A stretch of DNA of 64,000 nt from Pseudoduganella namucuonensis (GTDB lineage: Bacteria; Pseudomonadota; Gammaproteobacteria; Burkholderiales; Burkholderiaceae_D), in assembly GCF_900116645.1 (NCBI RefSeq), contig NZ_FPBO01000005.1, forward strand, positions 1-64,000, given 5' to 3'. Positions 50,986-61,919 of this stretch are shown here, in pieces. A program made the translations under genes and the position numbers. Position 1 is the first letter of the stretch. Every line of letters starts with the position of its first letter. The notes under the pieces are model-generated. The model saw nothing but the letters and a program-made list of their open reading frames with translations. It was not told where the DNA came from and did no database searches.

Positions 50986-52260
50986 ATGAACACAAGAGCG
51001 ATACCCGCGGCCCGGGAAGAGGGATACTTTTCCTGGTTCCACGCGCTGACCGGCAAGGAGCGGCGCACCTTCTGGAGCTGCAAGGTCGGCTACGCGCTGG
51101 ACGCGATGGACACCCAGTTCCTCAGCTTCGTGATCCCGACCTTGATCGCCACCTGGGGCCTGACCAAGGGCGACGCGGGCCTGATCGGCACCGTGACGCT
51201 GCTCACTTCCGCCGCCGGGGGCTGGATCGCCGGCATCCTGTCGGACCGCATCGGCCGCGTCAAGACGCTGCAGATCACCATCCTGTGGTTCGCCTTCTTC
51301 ACCGTGCTGTGCGGCTTCGCGCAGGACTTCAACCAGCTGCTGTGGGCGCGCGGCCTGATGGGCTTCGGCATGGGCGGCGAATGGACCGCCGGCGCCATCC
51401 TGATCGGCGAGGTGATACGCGCCAAGGACCGCGGCAAGGCCGTCGGCATGGTGCAGGCCGGCTGGGCGCTGGGCTGGGGCGCGTCCGCGCTGCTGTACGC
51501 GCTGATGTTCTCGCTGCTGCCGCCGGAATGGGCGTGGCGCTCGCTGTTCCTGCTGGGCATACTGCCGGCGCTGTTCGTGATCTTCATCCGCCGCTTCGTC
51601 GAGGAGCCGGAGGTGTTCGTGGCGCAGCAGAAAAAAATCGAGGAGAGCGAGGAGCGCGCCTCCTTCGCCGAGATCTTCTCGCCGGCCATGCTCAGCACCA
51701 CGCTGCGCGCCGTGCTGCTCACCACCGGCGCCCAGGGCGGCTACTACGCCATCACCACCTGGCTGCCGACCTTCCTCAAGACCGAGCGCCACCTGACGGT
51801 GTTGGGCACCGGCGGCTACCTGGCCATGGTGATCGTGGGCTCCTACGTGGGCTACATCGTCAGCGCCTTCCTGACCGACCTGCTGGGCCGCAAGAAGAAC
51901 TTCATCCTGTTCGCCGTCGGTTCGCTGTGCATCGCCCTGGCCTACACCCGCATGCCGGTGACGGACAACGTGATGCTGTTCCTGGGCTTCCCGCTGGGCT
52001 TCTTCGTGTCCGGCGTGTTCAGCGGCATGGGCGCCTTCCTCACCGAACTGTTCCCGACCCGCATCCGCGGTTCCGGCCAGGGCTTCAGCTACAACATGGG
52101 CCGCGCGGTCGGCTCGCTGTTCCCGCTGATGATAGGCCTGAGCAGCCAGCACATGGCGCTGGGCGAGGCGATCGGCGTGTTCGCCGGCTGCGCCTACGGC
52201 GTGATGATCCTGGCCGCGCTGACGCTGCCCGAGACCGCCGGCAAGAAGCTCGAATCCTGA
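50986..52260 (+). CDS. MFS transporter, organic-acid symporter (AAHS-like)
   Basis: This 424-residue protein has about 12 transmembrane segments. It carries [20 protein letters not shown], the loop motif [15 protein letters not shown] and [20 protein letters not shown], as in aromatic-acid/sialate-type H+ symporters. It probably takes up the organic acid used by the operon, plausibly a glutamate or oxoproline derivative. GGGGAGAAAAC precedes ATG 50986. It is 34 bp after the DUF1445 gene and 29 bp before the oxoprolinase gene. Confidence 0.88.
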   Translation: MNTRAIPAAREEGYFSWFHALTGKERRTFWSCKVGYALDAMDTQFLSFVIPTLIATWGLTKGDAGLIGTVTLLTSAAGGWIAGILSDRIGRVKTLQITILWFAFFTVLCGFAQDFNQLLWARGLMGFGMGGEWTAGAILIGEVIRAKDRGKAVGMVQAGWALGWGASALLYALMFSLLPPEWAWRSLFLLGILPALFVIFIRRFVEEPEVFVAQQKKIEESEERASFAEIFSPAMLSTTLRAVLLTTGAQGGYYAITTWLPTFLKTERHLTVLGTGGYLAMVIVGSYVGYIVSAFLTDLLGRKKNFILFAVGSLCIALAYTRMPVTDNVMLFLGFPLGFFVSGVFSGMGAFLTELFPTRIRGSGQGFSYNMGRAVGSLFPLMIGLSSQHMALGEAIGVFAGCAYGVMILAALTLPETAGKKLES

Positions 52261-52289
52261 ACCAACAAAGCAAGCAAAGAGACATCACC

Positions 52290-55200
52290 ATGAAAAACGA
52301 CATCCCTTCCGACCAAGCGCGCTGGCAGTTCTGGGTCGACCGCGGCGGCACCTTCACCGACATCGTCGCCCGCCGCCCGGACGGCAAGCTGGTCACGCAC
52401 AAGCTGCTGTCCGAGTTCCCGGAGCGCTACGACGACGCGGTCACCCAGGGCATGCGCGACATGCTGGGCCTGAAAGCCGGCGAGGCGCTGCCGGTGGACC
52501 GGATCGAGGTGATCAAGATGGGCACCACGGTCGCCACCAACGCGCTGCTCGAGCGCAAGGGCGCGCGCACCGCGCTGGCCATCACGCGCGGCTTCGCCGA
52601 CCAGCTGCGCATCGGCTACCAGGACCGGCCGGACATCTTCGCCATGCGCATCGCGCTGCCGGACCTGATCTACGAGGAGGTGATCGAGGTGGACGAGCGC
52701 ATCGGCGCCCGCGGCGAGGTGCTGGAGGCGCCCGACGAGGACGCGCTGCGCCACCAGTTCCGCCAGCTGCGCGCCAAGGGCATAGCCTCCATCGCCATCG
52801 TGCTGATGCACGCCTACCGCTATCCGCAACACGAGCAGCGCCTGCGGGAACTGGCCGGGGAGGCCGGTTTCGCGCAGATCTCGGTCAGCCACCAGGTCAG
52901 CCCGCTGATGAAGATCGTCGGCCGCGGCGACACCACGGTGGTGGACGCCTACCTGTCGCCGGTGCTGCGCGACTACGTGTCGCGGGTCTCCAGCGAGACC
53001 GGCGACGTGCGGCTGATGTTCATGCAGTCCAACGGCGGCCTGACGGACGCCAGCCGCTTCCAGGGCAAGGACGCCATCCTGTCCGGCCCCGCCGGCGGCA
53101 TCGTCGGCGCGGTCAAGAGCTGCGAGGCCATCGGCCTGCGCCAGGTGATCGGCTTCGACATGGGCGGCACCTCGACCGACGTGGCCCACTACGACGGCGC
53201 CTACGAGCGCGTGTTCGAGACCGTGGTGGCCGGCGTGCGGGTGCGGGCGCCGATGATGCACATCCACACCGTGGCGGCGGGCGGCGGCTCCATCTGCGGC
53301 TTCGAGAACGGCCGCTTCAAGGTCGGCCCCGAATCGGCCGGCGCCAATCCGGGCCCGGCCAGCTACCGCAAGGGCGGCCCGCTGACGGTCACCGACTGCA
53401 ACGTGATGCTGGGCCGCATACAGCCCGCGCACTTCCCCCACGTGTTCGGCCCCAACGGCGACCAGCCGCTGGACCGGGACGTGGTGGAGCGGCGCTTCGC
53501 GGATCTGGCCGCGCGCATCGAGCGCGAGACCGGCACCCGCATGAGCCCATCGGCGGTGGCGGACGGCTTCCTGGCGGTGGCGGTGGACAATATGGCGCAG
53601 GCCATCAAGTCCATCTCGGTGGAGCGCGGCTACGACGTGAGCCGCTACGCCATGTGTTGCTTCGGCGGCGCCGGCGGGCAGCACGCCTGCCGCGTGGCCG
53701 ACGTGCTGGGCATGACCAAGATCGTCATCCACCCCTTCGCCGGCGTGCTGTCCGCCTTCGGCATGGGCCTGGCCGACATCCGCGCCATGCGCGAGGGCGC
53801 GGTCGAGCAGGTGTTGTCCGACGCGGCGCTGGCCGCGCTGGCGCCGACGCTGGCCGCGCTGGCCGAGCGCGCCAGCGGCGAGCTGCTGGCGCAGCGGGTG
53901 GCGCGCGGGGACATCACGGTGGAGCTGTGCGCCCGCCTCAAATACCAGGACAGCGACTCGGCCTTCGTGATCCCGCTGGGTAGCCACGCCGACATGGCGG
54001 AAGCCTTCGCCCGGCAATACCGCAGCCGTTTCGGCTTCGTGATGGACGGACAGCCGCTGGTGATCGAGTCCGTGTCCGCCGAGGCGATAGGCGCGGGCGA
54101 CGGCGCCGGCTTCGCCATCGAGGTGCCGGACGGCGCGGGCGCGCACGGCCAGGGCCAGGTGTCCAGCTACGTGGACGGCCAGACCGTGCCGATCGCGCTG
54201 CACGTGCGCGCCGCGCTGCCGGTGGGCAGCCGCGTGCCCGGCCCGGCGCTGATCCGCGAGGAGATCGCCACCACCGTGGTGGACGCCGGCTGGACCGCGA
54301 CCGTGCTGCCGGACCACACGCTGCTGCTGGAGCGCACCTCGGCGGCGGGCGCCATGCACAAGATGACGACGGCCGTGCATCCCATCCACCTGGAGATCTT
54401 CAACAACCTGTTCATGGCCATCGCCAAGCAGATGGGCACCACCTTGGAGAACACCGCCTACTCGGTCAACATGAAGGAGCGGCTGGACTTCTCGTGCGCC
54501 GTCTTCGACCGCCACGGCAACCTGATCGCCAACGCGCCGCACATCCCGGTGCACCTGGGATCGATGAGCGACAGCGTGCAGTGCGTGATCCGCCAGCACG
54601 CCGCCACCATGGCGCCGGGCGACGCCTATGTGCTGAACGTGCCCTACAACGGCGGCACCCACCTGCCGGACATCACGGTGGTGAGCCCGGTGTTTGGCGG
54701 CGGTGGCGAAACCCCGCTGTTCTATGTCGCCGCGCGCGGCCACCACGGCGACGTGGGCGGCATCTCGCCCGGCTCCATGCCGCCCAACAGCACCAGCATC
54801 CTGGAAGAGGGCGTCCTGCTGGACAACGTGAAGATCGTCGACAAGGGCGTGTTCCTGGAGCCGCTGGTGCGCGGCCTGTTCGGCGCCGGCCCTTGGCCGA
54901 GCCGCAATATCGACCAGAACATCGCCGACCTGATCGCGCAGCTGGGCGCCTGCGAAACCGGCGCCAACGAACTGTTGAAGGCCGCCGGCCTGTATGGCGA
55001 GGACGTGGTGCTGGCCTATATGCAACACGTTCAGGACAACGCCGAGGCGGCGGTGCGCAAGGCCATCACCGGCCTGCGCGACGCCAGCTTCGAGTACGAG
55101 ATGGACGACGGCGCCATGCTGCGCGTGCGCCTGACGGTGGACCGCGAGCGCCGCAGCGCCACCGTGGACTTCACCGGCACCAGCGAGCAGCGGTCCACCA

Positions 55201-55919
55201 ACTTCAACGCGCCGCTGTCGGTGTGCAAGGCGGCCGTGCTGTACGTGTTCCGCACGCTGCTCGACAGCGACATCCCGATGAACGAGGGCGTGCTGAAGCC
55301 GCTCAATCTCATCATCCCCGAGGGCTCCATGCTCAATCCGCGCTATCCGGCGGCGGTGGTGGCGGGCAACGTGGAGGTGTCGCAGTACGTGACGGACGCG
55401 CTGTACGGCGCGCTGGGCGTGATGTCGGCGTCGCAGGGCACGATGAACAACTTCACCTTCGGGAACGAGGAGCACCAGTACTACGAGACCATCGCCGGCG
55501 GTTCCGGCGCGGGTCCGGGCTTCGACGGCACGGCCGCCGTGCAGACCCACATGACCAACTCGCGCATGACCGATCCGGAAGTGCTGGAGTGGCGCTTCCC
55601 GGTGCTGGTGGAAACGCACGCGATCCGGCGCGGCAGCGGCGGGGAGGGGCTGCACCGGGGCGGCGACGGCGCCGTGCGCAGGATCCGCTTCCTGGAGCGG
55701 ATGACGGCCAACATCCTGGCCGGCCACCGGCGCGTGCCGCCGTTCGGGCTGGAGGGGGCGGGGCCGGGCGCGGTCGGGCGCAACTGGGTAGAGCGCGCCG
55801 ATGGCAGCTTCGAGCACTTCGGCGCCACGCACACGGCGGAGATGCGGGCGGGCGACGTGTTCGCCATCGAAACCCCCGGCGGCGGCGGCTTCGGCATGCC
55901 CTTGAAACCAGCGGCGTAA
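52290..55919 (+). CDS. ATP-dependent 5-oxoprolinase / fused hydantoinase A-B
   Basis: This 1209-residue protein joins a hydantoinase A-type half (about 1-680; [67 protein letters not shown]) to a hydantoinase B-type half (about 690-1209; [67 protein letters not shown]). This fused form and length are typical of 5-oxoprolinase, which hydrolyses 5-oxoproline to glutamate using ATP, though N-methylhydantoinases and acetone carboxylase-like relatives share the fold. Start ATG 52290 ([13 protein letters not shown]). It fits with the DUF1445 gene two genes upstream. Confidence 0.88.
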   Translation: MKNDIPSDQARWQFWVDRGGTFTDIVARRPDGKLVTHKLLSEFPERYDDAVTQGMRDMLGLKAGEALPVDRIEVIKMGTTVATNALLERKGARTALAITRGFADQLRIGYQDRPDIFAMRIALPDLIYEEVIEVDERIGARGEVLEAPDEDALRHQFRQLRAKGIASIAIVLMHAYRYPQHEQRLRELAGEAGFAQISVSHQVSPLMKIVGRGDTTVVDAYLSPVLRDYVSRVSSETGDVRLMFMQSNGGLTDASRFQGKDAILSGPAGGIVGAVKSCEAIGLRQVIGFDMGGTSTDVAHYDGAYERVFETVVAGVRVRAPMMHIHTVAAGGGSICGFENGRFKVGPESAGANPGPASYRKGGPLTVTDCNVMLGRIQPAHFPHVFGPNGDQPLDRDVVERRFADLAARIERETGTRMSPSAVADGFLAVAVDNMAQAIKSISVERGYDVSRYAMCCFGGAGGQHACRVADVLGMTKIVIHPFAGVLSAFGMGLADIRAMREGAVEQVLSDAALAALAPTLAALAERASGELLAQRVARGDITVELCARLKYQDSDSAFVIPLGSHADMAEAFARQYRSRFGFVMDGQPLVIESVSAEAIGAGDGAGFAIEVPDGAGAHGQGQVSSYVDGQTVPIALHVRAALPVGSRVPGPALIREEIATTVVDAGWTATVLPDHTLLLERTSAAGAMHKMTTAVHPIHLEIFNNLFMAIAKQMGTTLENTAYSVNMKERLDFSCAVFDRHGNLIANAPHIPVHLGSMSDSVQCVIRQHAATMAPGDAYVLNVPYNGGTHLPDITVVSPVFGGGGETPLFYVAARGHHGDVGGISPGSMPPNSTSILEEGVLLDNVKIVDKGVFLEPLVRGLFGAGPWPSRNIDQNIADLIAQLGACETGANELLKAAGLYGEDVVLAYMQHVQDNAEAAVRKAITGLRDASFEYEMDDGAMLRVRLTVDRERRSATVDFTGTSEQRSTNFNAPLSVCKAAVLYVFRTLLDSDIPMNEGVLKPLNLIIPEGSMLNPRYPAAVVAGNVEVSQYVTDALYGALGVMSASQGTMNNFTFGNEEHQYYETIAGGSGAGPGFDGTAAVQTHMTNSRMTDPEVLEWRFPVLVETHAIRRGSGGEGLHRGGDGAVRRIRFLERMTANILAGHRRVPPFGLEGAGPGAVGRNWVERADGSFEHFGATHTAEMRAGDVFAIETPGGGGFGMPLKPAA

Positions 55920-55923
55920 CCCT

Positions 55924-55950
55924 GGGGTCGGACCCGGCGGGTCCGACCCC
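55924..55950. repeat. GGGGTCGGACCC hairpin repeat
   Basis: GGGGTCGGACCC and its exact complement flank a GGC loop, 4 bp after the oxoprolinase stop. I recall this sequence as a dispersed intergenic hairpin in related betaproteobacteria. No T-run follows. Confidence 0.75.
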
Positions 55951-55957
55951 GGCATTT

Positions 55958-55986
55958 GCCGCTGGTTCAGCATGCGAACCAGCGGC
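55958..55986. repeat. second hairpin next to the GGGGTCGGACCC repeat
   Basis: GCCGCTGGTTC and its exact complement flank a 7-nt loop (AGCATGC), 7 bp after the previous hairpin and 25 bp before the porin start. ACCAGCGGCG also occurs at the very end of the oxoprolinase gene. Together the two hairpins probably reduce read-through or protect mRNA ends. Confidence 0.7.
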
Positions 55987-56011
55987 TCAACAATCACAGA
56001 GACCAGAAAAA

Positions 56012-57079
56012 ATGAAAAAAACAATGCTTGCGCTCATCCTGGGCGCATCGGCAGGGATGGCCGCGGCCCAATCGGCCGTCACCGTGTACGGCGTGGTGGA
56101 CGTGGCGCTGGTGCGCGAGATCGGCGCGGCCGCCGGCTCCAGCACCAAACTGACCAGCGGCGTGGCCTCCGGCTCGCGCCTCGGCTTCAAAGGTACCGAA
56201 GACCTGGGCAACGGCCTGTCCGCCGTCTTCCTGCTGGAGAACGGCTTCCAGGCCGACACCGGCGCCATGGGCCAGGGCGGCCTGCTGTTCGGCCGCCAGG
56301 CCTACGTGGGCCTGCAAAGCCGCGCCGGCGCGCTCACGCTGGGCCGCCAGTACACGCCCCAATACCTGGCCATCGCCGGCGCCGACCCGTTCGGCTCCGG
56401 CATGGCGGGCGACACCAAGAACCTGATGGCGGCCACCGGCAACAGCGCCAGCCGCATGGACAACTCCATCAAGTACGCCTCGCCGGCGCTGAACGGCGTG
56501 AGCGCGGAACTTGTGTACGGCGCCGGCGAGGTGTCCGGCGACAGTTCGGCCGGGCGCCAGTTCGGCGGCGCGCTGGCCTACGCCGCCGGCCCGCTGAACG
56601 TGAAGCTGGCCCACCACAACCGCGACAACGACAGCGCCACCGTGAAGAACACCAGCAGCGCCAGGAACACCGCGCTGGCCGCGACCTACGGCTTCAGCGC
56701 CGCCAAGGCCCACCTGGTCTACAGCGTGGACAAGGGCCTGAACAGCGCGCCGCTGCGCAACGCCGCCAATCCCTTCGGCCACGCGCGGGCGCCGGTGGCG
56801 TCCACCGACAGCCAGGCCTTGCTGCTGGGCGTGACCGTGCCGATGGGCGCGCACGTGTGGATGGCGTCCTGGATCAGGAAGGACGACCGCACGGCCCTGA
56901 ACCAGGACGCGGAACAGATGGCGTTGGGCTACCGCAACATCCTGTCCAAGCGCACGGACCTGTACGCGGCCTACGCGCGCATACTGAACAGGAACGGCGC
57001 CGGCTACACGGTCGGCGGCGCGATCGAGGGCGGCACCGGCGACGGCGCCGTCAACCTGGGCTTGCGGCACTCATTCTAA
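56012..57079 (+). CDS. Gram-negative general porin
   Basis: This 355-residue outer-membrane barrel has a signal peptide (MKKTMLALILGASAGMAAAQ) followed directly by VTVYGVVDVALV, the usual first strand of betaproteobacterial trimeric porins. It continues with SRLGFKGTEDLGNGLSAVFL, RQAYVGLQSRAGALTLGRQY and a C-terminal LGLRHSF. It lets small solutes across the outer membrane. The start at 56012 fits the signal peptide. It lies after the twin hairpins behind the oxoprolinase and may be the outer-membrane partner of that operon. Confidence 0.93.
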   Translation: MKKTMLALILGASAGMAAAQSAVTVYGVVDVALVREIGAAAGSSTKLTSGVASGSRLGFKGTEDLGNGLSAVFLLENGFQADTGAMGQGGLLFGRQAYVGLQSRAGALTLGRQYTPQYLAIAGADPFGSGMAGDTKNLMAATGNSASRMDNSIKYASPALNGVSAELVYGAGEVSGDSSAGRQFGGALAYAAGPLNVKLAHHNRDNDSATVKNTSSARNTALAATYGFSAAKAHLVYSVDKGLNSAPLRNAANPFGHARAPVASTDSQALLLGVTVPMGAHVWMASWIRKDDRTALNQDAEQMALGYRNILSKRTDLYAAYARILNRNGAGYTVGGAIEGGTGDGAVNLGLRHSF

Positions 57080-57090
57080 GGAGACTCACG

Positions 57091-57558
57091 ATGAACAAGG
57101 TATTCAAGTACTTCACCGCCGTGCTGGCCATGCTGGCATTCAGCCTCGGCGCCGCCGCGGCCGAAAAAGGCACGGCCGACGAAGCCGTCGCCATGGTCAA
57201 GAAGGCGGGCGAGTTCCTGAAGAAGAACGGCAAGGAAAAGGCGTTCGCCGAGTTCAACACGCCCAAGGGCCAGTTCATCGACAGGGACTTGTACATCTTC
57301 GCCTTCATGGCCAACGGCGACGGCGTCGAGGTGGCGAACGGCGCCAACGTCAAACTGGTGGGCAAGAACGTCCTGGAAATGAAGGACGCCGACGGCAAGT
57401 TCCTGATCAAGGACATACTGGCGGTCGGCATGGGCAAGGAGGGCAAGGGCTGGGTCGACTACAAATGGCCCAACCCCAGCACCGGCAAGCTGGACGCCAA
57501 ACGCACCTATGTCGAGCGCTTCGATGACGTCATCATAGGCTGCGGCGTCTACAAGTGA
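57091..57558 (+). CDS. secreted single-Cache-domain protein
   Basis: This 155-residue protein has a signal peptide (cleavage near AAAAE, about 24) and one small Cache-type sensor fold: KGTADEAVAMVKKAGEFLKK, FNTPKGQFIDRDLYIFAF, GKNVLEMKDADGKFLIKDI, GKGWVDYKWPNPSTGKL. Stand-alone Cache proteins of this size are periplasmic and may bind small organic ligands or act with membrane sensors. AAGGAGA lies ahead of ATG 57091, 11 bp after the porin gene, so the two are likely cotranscribed. Confidence 0.82.
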   Translation: MNKVFKYFTAVLAMLAFSLGAAAAEKGTADEAVAMVKKAGEFLKKNGKEKAFAEFNTPKGQFIDRDLYIFAFMANGDGVEVANGANVKLVGKNVLEMKDADGKFLIKDILAVGMGKEGKGWVDYKWPNPSTGKLDAKRTYVERFDDVIIGCGVYK

Positions 57559-57574
57559 TCCGTTCCCGCAATAC

Positions 57575-57605
57575 CCGTCACCGCCGCGGGAGCACGCGGT
57601 GACGG
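57575..57605. repeat. hairpin after the Cache gene
   Basis: CCGTCACCGC and its exact complement flank an 11-nt loop, 16 bp after the Cache stop. There is no T-run, so it is at most a weak or Rho-assisted terminator. Confidence 0.5.
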
Positions 57606-57632
57606 TCAACCCATCTCCCACCACATTCACCC

Positions 57633-58202
57633 ATGCCCACCCCAACTGAATCCATCGTCGCGTATATCAAGGCCAAGGACGGCAATCGTCCACATTTGCT
57701 GGATGCGGCGCTCACCGAGGACGCCACGCTCCAGATGATCGTCCGAACGGACGCGATTTCATTTCCGGCGTCGTCCGCCGGACGGGAAGCGATCGCCGAG
57801 ACGCTCGTGCGCCGCTTCAACCAGACATACGAGAACGTCTACACCCTGTGCATGGGCCGGCCGCCGGCGGATGATGCCGAAGCCTTTACCTGCGGCTGGC
57901 TGGTCGCCATGTCAGAGAAACAGGGCGGCGCGGTGCGGATTGGCCGCGGGCGGTACGACTGGTCGTTCACGCGCGCGGAGGGCAAGGTCCGCGCGCTCGC
58001 CATCACGATCGAAGCCATGGAGATTCTGCCGTCGGAAGCCTTGGAACCGGTGATGAGCTGGGTCTCGGCCTTGCCATATCCGTGGTGCGATCAACAGGCG
58101 GCCATGGCGGCGGCGCCAGACCTCGCCCCCGTCCGCGATGTTCTGCATCGCCGTATCGCGAACGAGATTGCCGCGCCAGAAAACCTGGGATTCGCACTTT
58201 AA
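57633..58202 (+). CDS. NTF2/SnoaL-like protein of unknown role
   Basis: This 189-residue cytoplasmic protein has an NTF2-like cone fold in its first 135 residues (SIVAYIKAKDGNRPHLLDAA, LTEDATLQMIV, FNQTYENVYTLCMG, GRGRYDWSFTRAEGKVRALA) and a helical C-terminus. The fold serves in enzymes, binding proteins and immunity proteins, so the function is not assigned. It lies 74 bp after the Cache gene and converges on the GH2 gene. Confidence 0.7.
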   Translation: MPTPTESIVAYIKAKDGNRPHLLDAALTEDATLQMIVRTDAISFPASSAGREAIAETLVRRFNQTYENVYTLCMGRPPADDAEAFTCGWLVAMSEKQGGAVRIGRGRYDWSFTRAEGKVRALAITIEAMEILPSEALEPVMSWVSALPYPWCDQQAAMAAAPDLAPVRDVLHRRIANEIAAPENLGFAL

Positions 58203-58292
58203 GGCCAGATGGGGGAGCCGAGCGCGGCGAATGCGCGCGACGGTCGCCCCCCGGCCGGGCTGACCGCCAATGCGCAAGCGGCCCGCTCCGCG

Positions 58293-61445
<3,153 letters not shown>

Positions 61446-61534
61446 TCAGGTGTGTTGGATGAGCCTGTCCGCGCATCCCGGCAGGCGTGGAACAACCATG
61501 GCGGGCTTGAAGGGATGGCTCGGCGTTGGCCGTG

Positions 61535-61548
61535 AGTTATCGATAACA
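61535..61548. promoter_or_regulatory. LacI-type operator of the GH2 gene
   Basis: AGTTATCGATAACA matches the consensus at 13 of 14 positions and lies 96 bp upstream of the GH2 ATG in the 480-bp spacer 61440-61919. The rest of that spacer holds only the regulator remnant below and AT-rich DNA before cas3. Confidence 0.8.
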
Positions 61549-61574
61549 TTCGATAGGGATTGTATGAGTATTGC

Positions 61575-61760
61575 CAACGCGCTGTCAACGCCGCGGTGGG
61601 CGCAGGCTTGCCGTACCCGGCCGCCGCCTGGGCCATGTGCTTCGCTGCCGCGAGGGGCGCCTGCGCCGGGTCGCCGGCCGCGATCGCGCTAACGATCATT
61701 TCACGTTCCGGCATGACCATGCTGGAAAAGTCTATGCGCTGGCTTCGTTGGAGTCGTCCC
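61575..61760 (-). pseudogene. possible remnant of a GntR/FadR-type regulator C-terminus
   Basis: The minus strand reads RSQRIDFSSMVMPEREMIVS followed by AIAAGDPAQAPLAAAKHMAQ, which resembles the last helices of the FCD ligand-binding domain (typical -EHE-IV-AIAAGDPAAA-). No DNA-binding domain precedes it and no stop-to-start gene can be built. FCD regulators often control uronate genes, which suits the setting, but the fragment is short. Confidence 0.4.
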
Positions 61761-61919
61761 TTAGACGGGAGGGCTGCTGTTGGCCCTGCTACTTGGGCTT
61801 TCACGGAAATAGTTACGACGATTCAATGGTGCGAAAATGCCACCAAGAAAAAGTTTCCACTTTACAAATATAAAATGCTATGCAATTGTGATTTATCTGA
61901 ATAATTTGGATACACAATT

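Noticed and set aside
52194..56024. 1276-residue minus-strand open frame opposite the oxoprolinase
   Set aside because: Same type of antisense shadow; the plus strand encodes a recognisable HyuA-HyuB fusion throughout.
61560..61904. Small plus-strand frames before cas3 as genes
   Set aside because: They lack ribosome-binding sites and known domains and overlap the operator region or the regulator remnant.
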